A stretch of 64,000 bases of DNA from NCBI GenBank assembly GCA_033032865.1, contig JAWHQI010000005.1, positions 12,486,001-12,550,000 on the forward strand, read 5' to 3'. Of the stretch, positions 1-10,916 are shown in pieces. A program made the translations under genes and the position numbers. The DNA comes from Dactylorhiza incarnata (taxonomy: Eukaryota; Streptophyta; Magnoliopsida; Asparagales; Orchidaceae). Position 1 is the stretch's first letter. Each line of letters begins with the position of its first letter. The notes under the pieces are model-generated. The model made no database searches. It saw only the letters and a program-made list of their open reading frames with translations, and was not told where the DNA came from.

Positions 1-357
1 GTCAAGGTTGCATCGACTTCTAAGATAACTTCGACATGCTCCTTTATCTACGTTGACTCCAATTCGATGTAGCGTCGACTTGATATACTTTGACAGAGGG
101 TTTGAGTTTCTTGGACTTCTAGTTTGAGTTGCGTCGACAGGAAGTTGAATTTGCGTCGAATTATATTCGACGCAAGTATTGATTCAACTCAGATTGTTCT
201 TGCTCTGACCTAGTCTTGACACTCTAAGTTGAGTGTCACATCCTAAGACACCTAATGACAAGATTACCCTTACTATACAATGTGGGTAATAAGCCTAGAG
301 GGTAAAATCACTTATAAGTAATTTGTTAAGTTAAATCACAAGGGGTTTTTCCCAACA
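1..357 (-). repeat. 3' LTR start of the Tat-like element (partial)
   Basis: On the minus strand the LTR opens at position 357 with TGTTGGGAAAAACCCC and runs off the window at 1. Just outside it lies the purine-rich tract GCAAGGAAGACGA (minus strand, about 358-370), a plausible polypurine tract. Positions 134-176 are rich in CpG words. One near-perfect palindrome at about 152-176 has arms TTGCGTCGAA and TTCGACGCAA around a 5-base AT centre. No coding sequence is present. Confidence 0.7.
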
Positions 358-578
358 TCGTCTTCCTTGCTAATAGGCATGGCTTGAGTTGCTTGGGCAG
401 GTTCCAAGCAAACTCCATCTCAAGCTTCTTCTTCCATGACCTCTTTCGCAGCTTCTATAGGATTGGGGACTTGAGGTGCTTGGGAGATCTCAGCTACCTG
501 AGGAGGAGAGAATTTAGTCACATTGACCGTCTTGACATAATAGTCTTGGGCTTTCTTTGGATCACTCTTGATCCATTA

Positions 579-1298
579 CTACTTGCCATTCAAGGCAAAC
601 TTCATATCCATGTGGTAGGTAGAAACCACCGCTTGATATTCATTCAGAATCGGTCTTCCAAAGATTGCGTTGTAGCTACTTGGAGCTTGAATGACAATAA
701 ACTTGACAAGCTTGGTTATCTCTCCAAGAGTCACCGAGAGGGTGACATTTCCTTCTACCTCTTTCTTCTCTCCAGAGAAGCCATGGAGAGGCCCCTCAGT
801 GGAAAGAAGAGTCTTTCTAGTCATTAGGGCTTCAAAGGCCGGCTTGAATAGGAGGTTGACGGAGCTTCCAGCATCGATCAAGATATGTTCAACTGTATAA
901 TTTTCGATCACCGCCTTGATAACAACTGCATCGTTAAAGGGGTTGGCAGATGGAGGAAGATCTTCTTGCTCAAAGGTGACCATCCCTTGGACTAGAGCAG
1001 AAGATGAGGTAGCTGCGACCTCTGATCTGTAGACTCTCGCGAGACTAGCTTTCTTTGAAGATTCGAGACCTACTCCTCCATGGATGCAGAAGAGGTAGCC
1101 TAAAGCTCCTTCATCATTAGCATCTACACCCTCGCTAGGATAACCAATGTTTCTAATAGGGCCAATGCCATCAACTTCTGCACACTCCCAGTGGACTTCT
1201 ACCACCTCCTTGCTCTTGGAGGTTGAAGCCTTGGATGGATCACCTTTTTGCACCAGCTCCTGCAACTTTCCTTCTTTCACGATCTTCTCCACCAGCAT
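579..1298 (-). pseudogene. Retrotransposon aspartic protease region (decayed)
   Basis: This 239-codon open stretch matches the retropepsin segment of plant Ty3/gypsy polyproteins. The active-site region reads HILIDAGSSVNLLF, with DAGS in place of the usual DTGS or DSGS, followed further on by FIVIQAPSSYNAIFGRPIL, the family's conserved flap and YNAILGR-type segment. The protein ends at MDMKFALNGK. Beyond this stop the same reading continues with a recognisable linker (DPKKAQDYYVKTVN) interrupted by stops, where reverse transcriptase would normally follow, and then the LTR. The methionine used here is only the first ATG after a break; upstream gag is in the same element at 1299-2293. It is probably inactive. 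Confidence 0.75.
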
Positions 1299-2293
1299 TC
1301 AGAGAGCTCTGCATGGCACTTTAGGCTGGAACTGCTGATGTCCCTGATAGGGATGGTGATGGAGGAAGTCCCTTCCTCTCTGAGCTGGAGGTTGGATCTC
1401 TTGTCGCGGAGGCTTTGTTGATTGTGGAGACGGAAAGAAACCTGTAGAGCCTTTCTGAATGGCTTTGCATGTCAGGTTGGAAAGATAGTTGGGATTGCTG
1501 ATCTCCCCTTATATGAATCTATTTGCGATGCTGATTCGCTCTTAATAAGTTCTTGACTCCTTGGTGGTGACCTTAAACTTGAGAGGTCCTTCCTGCAGGC
1601 CATCTTCCAGGGCCACCGTATAAAATGAGGGATCTACATCCCTTATCTCAAGGATTTCTCTTTGGAAGCGATCAACAAAGCGAGCCAGAGTCTCACTTTC
1701 ACCTTGCTTAATCCTGAAGAGGGCTGCAGGGCCACTCTTCCGCTTCTTTGAGGTGGCAAACCTCAAAAGGAGATCTTACCTTAGTACAACGAAGCAGGAG
1801 ATGGACTGGGAGGTAGTTTATAAAACCACTCCCTTGCTTGACCATCTAAGGAGGTGATTAACAACTTATATCTCACTGCACTTGAGAGAGACCTCAGAGC
1901 AATCGCAGACTCGAAAGCTTGAAGATGAGAGCTAGGATCACTCTCTTTGGTGAACATAGGCAATCTTCACTCTCTAAAGCCATGGGGAGTTGGCTCCCAA
2001 TTGATTCTATAAGAAAAAGGGGAAGGCTCCTCCGCTTCAAAACCATCGGAAGGAGCAGGAGGGGTAGCAGCAGGAGCCGGATGATAATTATAGTCCTCCT
2101 GAAAAATTAGGGCTAGAGCTGGAGATTCCTGAGCTGCTGCCTGAACGAAGGCCTGGCGAGCAGCGAACTCTTCCATCTCAGTGAGCGACCTCGACGCCTC
2201 CTTCTCCCGCAAACTCTGACTATCCACCTCCTCCATCCAGCACCCTTTTCTCAAGCAACACCCTCCAACTCTGACACCTTCCAACTCTAGCAC
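1299..2293 (-). pseudogene. Ty3/gypsy gag (broken)
   Basis: Three open fragments lie in order on the minus strand: 2293-1967 (N-terminal, Glu and Ala rich), 1963-1781 (MPMFTKESDPSSHLQAFESA, ending in GQAREWFYKLPP), and 1766-1542 (KKRKSGPAALFRIKQGESET). The second and third are the typical retrotransposon gag capsid core with its AREWFYKLP and LFRIKQGESE signatures. They are separated by stops or frameshifts. The region 1299-1541 continues with a Pro and Gln rich segment that also contains stops. No clear zinc knuckle was found. The product would be the structural capsid protein of the particle; this copy cannot make it intact. Confidence 0.75.
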
Positions 2294-2848
2294 CTTCCAA
2301 CTCCAACACCTTAAAACTTTGGCTTCTCAGGTATCGTTCTACAACTTTGTTTTCCCAAAAAATTGATTTGATGCCGATTTCTTCCTCCTACAAGTTGTAG
2401 TTTCGTTCCTATGTGATTAGTAGGGAGTTAATTTGCTTTCTTTGTGATTATGTAGGTTATTTGTGTAGGATTGAAATTTTTTCCCTAGGGCATTCATGGA
2501 GTGAATGTTGTGGTTGTGGTTGTGTATTTTCTTTTTGAAAATGGATGAAAATGTGATTATGGTGTATGTGTGTGGATGAAAGTGGATTAAAACATTATTC
2601 TATATGTGTGTGTTTATGTATATATGGATGTGTGTGTATGTATATATGGTTATGTTTGTGTGTATTTGTGTGTGTGTATTTGTTTGTGTGTATGTGTTTT
2701 TGTGTATGGATATATGGATGTGTGTAAGTGTGTGTATATTTTTTTTGAATGTATTTATGTGTATGTGTGTGTATGTGTTTGTATGTATGTGTGTGTATTT
2801 GGGTGTGAATTTATTTGTGTAAATTATGTTTTTGTGTGTATGTCTGTA
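2294..2848. repeat. Leader remnant and TG/TATG microsatellite
   Basis: 2294-2589 is AT-rich untranslated sequence to the right of the gag start, presumably the leader of the Tat-like element. From about 2590 to 2848 the strand is an impure microsatellite of TGTG, TATG and TATATGG words. Long open frames here, such as runs of Cys-Val-Tyr-Val or Thr-His-Ile, are products of the simple repeat and not genes. The tract ends exactly at the TG that opens LTR A. Confidence 0.75.
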
Positions 2849-3127
2849 TGTAACATCCCCCAAATAACTAAACCCCTAGGATGGTTTTGTCATGACTAGG
2901 TCATGACAGAACCCTAGGATGCGCGAAGAGATCATATGACCTTAGGCAAGTGGATGAAGACCACATTGGTCTGCAAGTAGTGCATTCTAATTATCCAATC
3001 TAGGGTTGGCTTTAGGGCGTCTCCATTACCCATGAATCCACCATAACATGCCTAACCCATTAAGGGGGGTCCCTTCGTAACACCCAAATTATCCAATCGT
3101 AGAAATAAAAGTAATTTGAATTCTGAT

Positions 3128-3357
3128 CTAGCGCCGCGGTAGGGGCTAACGCTGGTGGTAGTTGTTGTCTAGATGAACCGCTGAGATGAACTCCATACTG
3201 TTGAGATGAGCTTTATGCCGTCGAGACACTAGCGCTGGCGGTAGCGGTTGTCTAGATGAACTGCTGAGATGAGCTCTATACCATCGAGATGCTAGCGCTG
3301 GCGGTTGTGGTCGAACCGATGAACTTTATGTCGTCGAGATGCTAGCGCTGGCGGTAG
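3128..3357 (+). repeat. CpG-rich imperfect tandem repeats in LTR A
   Basis: About three degenerate units containing TCGAGA(T/C)(G/A)CTAGCGCTGGCGGT and CCGCTGAGATGA words. CTAGCGCTGGCGGTAG occurs exactly at 3229-3244 and 3342-3357, with a one-base variant at 3292-3307. GAACCGCTGAGATGAA occurs at 3175-3190. Both words recur exactly, as reverse complements, in the unrelated SIRE element El2. The region is absent from the chromovirus LTR copies at 27053 and 60376. Confidence 0.85.
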
Positions 3358-3915
3358 TTGAACAGACAGAATATGGACGGGATCAGATTTGATGGAGTAA
3401 ATCAGGGGCAAGGAAGGCCAAAAGCCTTCCCAATTGATGAGGATTCATTCCCCTATCAATTAGGAGAAGTTAGAAGATTTTCCAACTCACATGGGGGATG
3501 AATCTAGTGGTTTATAGGTGTGGCCGAAATTTCACCATTAATGGTGTTAATGGTGGAATCCCAAGCTTTGCCTCTTCCCCTCCCCGAATTGGCTCCTTAA
3601 AAAGCCTCAAGGGGTGAAGGGAAGGAGTTTTCCCCACTTTCCAGAAGAAATCGAGCCCTCTAAACCCATATCAGCATGACACCAAAAGCTCCACAGCTAA
3701 TAATGGCAGACCGACGATCGACACGGCTACAAGCCACCACTCAGGTACTCCCTCATCCTTCTCTCAGTGGGTAGATATCATCATGTTGGCCGCAAGGTTA
3801 GGGGCCAATTGGTCTTGGATCTCCATGTCCAAAAGCTTGGGTTCAAGCATTAATTTTCTTGCATTAATCCTCAATTCCGGCCACCTCCGGCCGACCAACC
3901 ACCGTCCATCACCGA

Positions 3916-3939
3916 CCACCACCTTAATGGAGGTGGTGG
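3916..3939 (+). repeat. Conserved LTR hairpin, copy A
   Basis: Ten-base inverted repeat CCACCACCTT / GAGGTGGTGG around the 4-base loop AATG, with one T-G wobble at the loop end. Equivalent hairpins occur in the other three LTR copies at 26296-26319, 28372-28395 and 61690-61713. No known element is recognised; it could be an RNA structure in the transcribed part of the LTR. Confidence 0.6.
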
Positions 3940-6900
3940 TGACATTAGCTGGCTGGGAGAGGGTCCAGGTGGCCGGGAAATCACCTCCTAAGTCGGTACA
4001 GGTCGGGGCGATCATGGTCGTTGGATGATTGGAGAAGATGAACATCACCCTCCATTTGTTTAGACAGATTATAAAATTTTATGATTATTTACCGTCATAA
4101 TTTCTCCTAGAGATGCGCATTTTTGAAACTGAAAATTGAACCCCTTATAGGCCTTTTTAGGAAAAGTAGCCAGAGACAAAAGTTATAGATAATTGTGCCG
4201 AGTTTAATTTAAAATTAATTTGAGCTAGTTTGGCCCACCGGTGATTTTGGTGCAAGGTATCATAGGGTTGACCATGAATTAAAATGTGTACCCCCACTAA
4301 ACTGTTCATCCAAATGCTGTGAAATTTGGACCATAGGCTAGATATACTAACACCCTCATCATATACAAAAATCAGAATTTTTGGAGGATCTTTTTCTATA
4401 GTTTTTGCAAACATTTAATAAATCATGTATGAATTAATTTTTGGGACTACCGACCTCCAAACCCTTCCAAATTTTGGTGGCTGATCCTTAGGGTAATGAC
4501 ATGACTCTGGTAAAAATTTCATTCCAATTGGGATTGATTTGGTTGGGTAATTAAGTAACCCAAATTTGGTCCAACTAGGGGATTTTAGGACAAAGGTGCA
4601 CTTGTTAAATTTGAGGGGTCAAGCCTCCTCCAAAAGTGATGAAACCTTGGACACTGATTTGGTATCACATACAATGACCCCACAAGTGGTTTTGGGTGGT
4701 TTGGGGGTGGATGTGCCCTAGAACCCTAGTTCAAACCCTAGGGTTGTATATTGAACCTATTGAAGGACATACGGTCATATTTCATTGGATTGACTTGAAA
4801 CTTGGTAGAGAGGTTCATGGGGTGGTATTATGCCCTAGGTAATTTACCTGGAATTTTTAGGCACATTTATCCCCTCTGAATTAATTAAGAACTAATTAGG
4901 GCATTTCCTTATAAGAAGGATTTACATGTTTATTTAACCTTGGATGTTCATGAAATTTTGGCAATGAGCTTGTATTGGTGATATTGTTCTTTGATAATTT
5001 TATTGTGAATTTTAGATTAATTTATTTAGTACTTCATTCACAAGTCCATTGTTTGACCTATTTAAAGGGGAATTAATTAAGGGTTTAATATTCACTGGAA
5101 AGTCATGAAATTTGGTCAGAGGACCTTTTAGGGCAAGTATATGATCTCTTAATTTTAGTATAATTTTGGAAGAACTTATACATGATTCTCTTAACAAAGT
5201 GCCCTAGGCTTTGTTTAGTTAAATAAAAGATTTATATGGTCAAATGAGTTTGGAAAATTATGAAACTCAAGTAGTGAACTTTTCTAATCACTTTGGACAT
5301 CAGTTAATTTTCTTGTAATTTTTTGAATTAGTATTTTTGGTACCTCCTTTGTTAATCCTTGATTTTGATAAATTAATCAACATTTTAATTGGAAGTCAAA
5401 ACTTTTTTGGAAATTTATGAACTTCACATGTAACTGTTATCTTGATGATATATAGTTGTACAAATTTTAGTAAGGCCATAGCTTATCAGAAATCCATACT
5501 AGGTGTTCAAAGTCATAGGTTCTCTGATTTTGAGGAAATTATAATAAATGCCAAATAAATTAGGAAAATTATGAATTTCTGGAGATAGTCTTAAGATATC
5601 ATAACACACTCCCAATAATAATCTTGGGTCATTTGGATGATCATTTGGAGTCTTTCTCTTTTTATCCATCATGTAGTTCAAGTGGCCTACGCATAGTGAA
5701 AACACTGAATTAAGATAAGCATGTAGGTCTTACATGGGAAGTTAAAGAATTTGGTGCACCCAGACTGATTTGGTTTGGAAGGGGTTACCGAAAGAGGGTA
5801 GGAGTGAGATGCCTGGTTGACTAAGAGGCAAGAGTATGCTTGGGATCGACGAGAGGTTGTCATTCCCTTGGAGTGGAGTAAAACACACTTAGTGTTAGTA
5901 AGTTTAACAATAATAGTGGTCAGGTCAAGGGTAGACACCAATAAGAATAAGTGCCTTGGAAATGGAGCTTTGGGGTTCAGTCCATCATAGCTCATAGTAC
6001 CGCTGCGAGCCCCTCACAGGGTTCTCCTCGGGAAGTCCATGGTTAACCCAAAACTGTAGGAATAAATTGTTATGCACGTTTAACTTGATAATACACTTAC
6101 CTACATCCCATTTCTACGGGTGGTTGGTTTGGTCTTACGAGCAGTAAGCTCGGTGGATGTAGGTACGGATGGGTTAGTTCGGCGAGTCAGTGACTCAGAA
6201 GGTTATTAAGGTGGGTGATGCGCGAATCTTAGCACACCGCTATAGGCGGTAGTAAGACTGCGGCACGAAACGGCAGTGTACCGATCGTTCAAGTAATATA
6301 AAATGGGAATGAATCCCCAAGTATCGATCTCAAAGGAACACAGTAATGTGGAGTTTATTATCGAGGAAGGACTTGAGATTGAAGTCCTTTCGAGCGGATG
6401 GATGCGGAAATGGGGGATTTGGTTTGTGGAAAATAAAAGAAAACAACTTAAACTACTCCTATGCAATGCCGCTATGCAATGCTTCGCTTGGCAGGATGGA
6501 GACTAGGCAGGCCTTGAGCGCGCTGCGTCGCAAGGGCGGATGGACGAGTAGGCAAGCGGAGTCGAACTGTGCAGGCCTTGAGCGCACTGCTTCGTAGGGC
6601 GAATGGATTACACGGGCCGCTATGCCACGCTTCGCTAGGCGGATGGAAGAGTAGGCATATGAATGGAATGGAGAGAACGGAGAAATGAGGGTTGCAAGCA
6701 CCTCGTCGACAAGCACGCCACTAGCAATTGCTAGTGCGGCACATGAATGTGACGACGGGATGGAGGATGGAATGGGGCGCACCTCAAGCAACTCAAACAG
6801 AAAAATATTTCACTTAGACATGAAATGTATAGAAATGCAAATAAAGTTAAGTGCTACTTCATCATAATGTTAGCTCTGCTACATATACATCAATAAGAGA

Positions 6901-7965
6901 AGAACAAGGCAAGAAATCGACCGAATCCGAAGTCTCGTTGTAAATTCACGGTTGGAATCGTCGGGTTGTCGATCCGCGTCCAAGCTCGGTCCGCAACTAC
7001 GTCCGGGGTAGAGAGAGCTGTCACTACTCTCTAATGAGCCCGTCTTCTTTGTGTCACGATCCGGTAGAGGTTGAAAACTTCCTCTTGCTTGATGGCGATG
7101 GCGGCTAAACCTTCCTTGAAGATCTAGGATGAAGGAGGAGGCCGAGAGGAAGCTCCGGCTCAAGAATGGCGTGAAGAACAAGCCCGGAGCACCTCCCGAT
7201 GGTGGGCAGCGTTGGAGGGGCGAAATCGGGCGCTCTGGAGCAGGAAACGGCGGACTGGCGGAAGAAAAATGCGGAAGAATCCAACCTAATTTGCGAGCAG
7301 GAATATTTAAAGGCGCTGGAATAAACAGTGCGCACTATCATTGGCGCACGACCATGTTGGGTTTTTCTAGAACCATACATCAAATGTAGGCGCAGCGGAA
7401 ATGAAGAGAAACAACCCAAAAGATTCGGATCGACCATGAATATTGAATCAAGAAGTTAATCAAAATGCTAGGTATGAAATTACCTTGGCGGGATTGGATC
7501 AAATCCAACCTAGATGCTCCAAGAAGAAGATTGCCTTCGTCGGCTTTGCAAGAGTTCTCACGTAGAATAATGTCTACATCTCTACAGCAGTCCACACGAG
7601 CCGGGAGAAGAACGACTGCACCTTTGCACTTCCACGAACTGCTAGGTTCGCTCCAGGAAGAACACACACGACGACGATCGCCGGAGAGGAGGTCAGCGGA
7701 GGCGATTCAGGGCGACGGAACACTTCCGTCTAGGGTTCGGGCGAGAACGGAACACTTCCGTCGGCCTTTGTTTTCGTAAGTCATGAGAACCCTAAAAGAA
7801 GTTCTATTTATACCCAAAGGATAAACAGCTTCTAGAGGGATTGCTATCCGCAGACCACACAGCATAATAGGGGCTTCTGTTACAATTCGTCGGGATTTCA
7901 CGAATCAGCATTCGTCGAGTTTACACGGGACAATCCGACGAATTCCGACGAATCCAATCAGACGG

Positions 7966-8227
7966 CAACATTTGCCGAGTGAAGGATCTCTGTGACAATT
8001 CGTCGAGATTCCACGGGATGATCCGACGAATCCGACGAATCCAATCAGACAACAACATTTGCCGAGTGAAGGATCTCTGTGACAATTCGTCGAGATTCCA
8101 CGGAATGATCTGATGAATCCGACGAATCCAATCAGACAGCAACATTTGCCGAGTGAAGGATCTCTGTGACAATTCGTCGAGATTCCACGGAATGATCCGA
8201 CGAATCCGACGAATCCGATCAGACAGC
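7966..8227 (-). repeat. 87-bp tandem repeat array in the solo copia LTR
   Basis: Units begin at 7966, 8053 and 8140 (CAACATTTGCC...), exactly 87 bases apart, with a fourth starting at 17054, directly after the nested copia. The units contain ATTCGTCGAGATTCC and CCGACGAATCCGACGAAT. Because 87 is a multiple of three, the minus strand has a long repetitive open frame that is not a gene. The array lies upstream of the LTR's TATA-like box. Confidence 0.88.
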
Positions 8228-10152
8228 TGAAGGATGGAGTGTTTTGAAAGTGTTCTTTTATATATATATTTATATATTTATATATTTCGTTCATGATTAC
8301 AAGTGTTTTCAAACATTTGATCCCTTGAAGATTCGTATGCCGTCTTTGGAAGGTTTGAGAAGATGCTCTTGGTCGTGAACCATAGAACCCCTCAGAGTCG
8401 CATACGAGTCCTAGACAGGCTCACAATCGTGGTTATCAAAGAGGGATATTGATAACCGAGATAAGATTGTCGTGTTGATTAAAGTACATTATGGTTCTAT
8501 TAATGTTGATAAGTAGTTATCGTTTAACAACACGAGCATATGAATACAAGTTTTATATGTTGAGCATGACCGATAGAGATGGAGCATTATACGGATTGTG
8601 TTTAGTGTCATTAATGACTCCATCATGTCTGTGAATCTTAGGATATGAGATGTGTGAGTTTTGCATCGGTTGTGTGCCATGTGATCACTGTTTAAGACCA
8701 TACTACTTATGGGGATAAGATGGTGATTCGTCGCATATGACTGATGTTTAGGAAACTTGCACATCAACATTATCGTTGTCCCTCAGTTTTTCTGAGTTAT
8801 GATATTACTAGGCCCCTTGGTAAAGTGAGATCATACAGCATGCAAGTGTAACTTATGAAGTTATATGTATGATTTACTTAAGAGACCAAGAAATACAAAT
8901 ATTGCGCAAGAATGACACGGTCCTATCTTGCGTAGTATTTTCAATATCATGTGACAAGGATGGACATAGGTCAAATTGACCCGTTACGTTTAGTCTATGT
9001 CGTTTGGGTGATTGTAATGTAGTGATAGAACCTCTTATAGTCTGTGATATAAATTGTGTTATATCAACCCCAAGATGACATAGATCCTCTGTAAATGTCA
9101 CACCCGATGAAAAAAGGAACAACGAATTAGGACCTCGGATTAAAGTGTTAATCATGTGTTGTGATTGAAATAGAGGATTTGATCATACTCGTGCATATTT
9201 TATATCAGTTTTTATATAATAGGTTATATGTATAACTTGTATGTAAATAATTTGTATATATATATAATTTATATGAGTGTATAAGTTATATGTGTTACGA
9301 ATTGATTTTATACAATTTATATATATATAATTATATATATGTTATAGAATGATGGGAGTATGGCGATATAAAAGGCAGGCTTCACGGCTAGGGTTTGTAT
9401 TCGCAAAACCCTTCGAGCCAGCTCCCCTTTCTTCTCCTCGTGTTTTTCGCACAGGGCTTCTTCGAGCGGCATCGAGACCTCTCCTCCCCTCCTCATCGAG
9501 ATCTCTCCTCGCCTCCTAGTCGAGCGCCAGTCCGTTTCCTCTGGAGTCTCCGATCTCGCAGCTTGAGTTGTTAGAGGAGGTCTTGATCTCGCTGCTGAGA
9601 TCTCGCCGGGCGTTTGTCCCTTTCCTTCAGATCTCAGTGCCGCCTTGGGGTCGAGGTGCAGCTTCTACCCGCTGCTTCATTGCGGCTGTTTGGGTCCAAT
9701 CCGAGTTCTTCCTTCTCCTATCCGGAGGAGAACTCGAAGGTTGTTGTTCGAGTTCTAGGTGCACCCAGAGGACGTTATTTGTGCTCCTTCCTCGTTGTTT
9801 TCAGAGGCTTCCGCAAGCGCTGTTAGGTACTCCTCTCGATCTCAGAGGAGGCCGATTGGCTCATCACTCGATTATAGAGATTCTTCAATCTCTATAGGTA
9901 TAATTCCTGCCCCTTGTGGTTGTGATGCGTTTTATCCCGGTTGGGTTTCATTTTGTCGTGCAATCTCTTTGGGGATTTGATTAATGTGTTTTATCCCGGT
10001 TGGGTTTTCTTAATCAAATGCCCTGCGTGTTTTTGCCTCTTAATAATGAATGATATCTTGCAATGTCACAATGGTGCGATCCTTCGAGGTTGGGTGTCGG
10101 GCGTGAAAATTTTTAATTTTCACCCTTGCGACATGCACGTAAATTTCCTACA
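8228..10152 (+). repeat. 5' LTR of the complete copia element
   Basis: It runs from TGAAGGATGGAG to AATTTCCTACA, 1,925 bases. The first half contains TA-rich tracts (8258-8290 and 9190-9345). The second half, after the TATA box, is GC-rich leader-like sequence. A duplicated phrase TTTATCCCGGTTGGGTTT appears twice near 9930-10010. Short open frames here are repeated in the 3' LTR and are not genes. Confidence 0.93.
9367..9374 (+). promoter_or_regulatory. TATA box of the copia LTR promoter
   Basis: TATAAAAG lies in the middle of the LTR directly after an AT-rich stretch, where the U3/R boundary of a plant LTR is expected. The same octamer is at 16264-16271 in the 3' LTR. Transcription would start roughly 30 bases downstream, near the ACGGCTAGGG sequence. 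Confidence 0.6.
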
Positions 10153-10153
10153 G

Positions 10154-10169
10154 TGGTATCAGAGCAAGG
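10154..10169 (+). other. Primer-binding site, initiator tRNA-Met
   Basis: TGGTATCAGAGCAAGG begins two bases after the 5' LTR end. TGGTATCAGAGC is complementary to the 3' end of plant initiator tRNA-Met, the usual primer of plant copia elements. Confidence 0.92.
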
Positions 10170-10916
10170 TTCGCCACCCTTGTGACATTTTGTTTTTCTC
10201 ATGTGTTAGGTGAACCATGTCTCATTGGTTTGACCTATATGAGACCGTTGTGTGCGGATTGATTTCATTATTTTGCCCCTTGTGCCTTGTGCTTTAAGGC
10301 ATTGCTTTTCATTCTATGCTATCTGGAATGTATTGGGTGTGGATGGAATGATGTAATAAAGCTATCATTTATTTAGCTTGCTTTTATTTTCATTTGCACT
10401 TGTTATAAAAAAATTAAGCGTGTCCTTCCTTATCATTTTATCCGCTTAAGCTAGTAATCTCAGATTTTGCATGAGTGTAATTTCAGTTACTAGATATAGT
10501 GGAACTTACGTGAACTGGTTATTAGGCCACACTTGAGTAAGATTGTGTGAGGCACATTTTGCTCATCATGTGGGAATAATCTATTCATGTTAAGTTGCCC
10601 AATAAGATGAGTTTTCTTGATCAAATCTCCGAGATCTAGGCTTGGGATTTGGGAAGAGGAGTTTTATCAAGAAATTGGAATTTATCTTTCTTGATGAAAA
10701 CGACAAGAGTCATAAGGTTTGAGACATTCTCAAAAGGTTATGATTGGTGTTTAGTACCTACCTGAACAAATAACTTGGATGAGTCTAATTATTTGGAAGG
10801 GATCTTGAGTGACTACACATTAACAAAATTTTTTTTATCTTCATGTAGTTCACATCTTTGAACTTTTATGCTCTCTCTCACGTGTTTTTCCTTTTTTATT
10901 TTACTGTACTATAGCT
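10170..10916 (+). other. Untranslated leader of the copia element
   Basis: About 750 bases between the primer-binding site and the gag ATG. It is AT-rich, with no open frame worth reporting. It may hold the packaging signal, but nothing specific is recognisable. Confidence 0.6.

Larger units (their letters stand above)
1..2848 (-). mobile_element. Ty3/gypsy (Tat-lineage-like) retrotransposon remnant
   Basis: Reading right to left, this holds a gag-like region, an aspartic protease, a short linker and then the start of a 3' LTR. The right part is cut at 2848, where the chromovirus-type LTR A begins, so the 5' LTR is not seen. No reverse transcriptase or integrase follows the protease: the linker runs straight into the LTR. 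The element was therefore probably a gag-protease-only, terminal-repeat-with-gag type, or pol was deleted. The gag style (LFRIKQGESETLARFVDRF) resembles plant Tat-lineage elements; that assignment comes from memory of the family, not a search. Confidence 0.75.

Noticed and set aside
2600..2899. Overlapping frames rich in Cys, Val, Tyr or in Thr, His, Ile
   Set aside because: Translation of a TG/TATG microsatellite.
7966..8227. CRISPR-like regularly spaced repeats
   Set aside because: Units are directly adjacent 87-bp tandem repeats without unique spacers, in a plant LTR.
7905..8312. 135-codon minus-strand frame with repeated peptide CLIGFVGFVGSFRGIST
   Set aside because: It comes from an 87-bp (29-codon) tandem repeat inside a solo LTR plus the edge of the nested copia; no protein family is recognisable.
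10154..10169. Possible tRNA gene fragments at TGGTATCAGAG sites
   Set aside because: They are primer-binding sites complementary to tRNA 3' ends, placed right after LTRs, with no cloverleaf sequence.
9568..10213. Open frames of 70-109 codons in the copia LTR
   Set aside because: They lie in the transcribed leader part of the LTR, overlap each other in three frames, and recur in the 3' LTR with no known domain.
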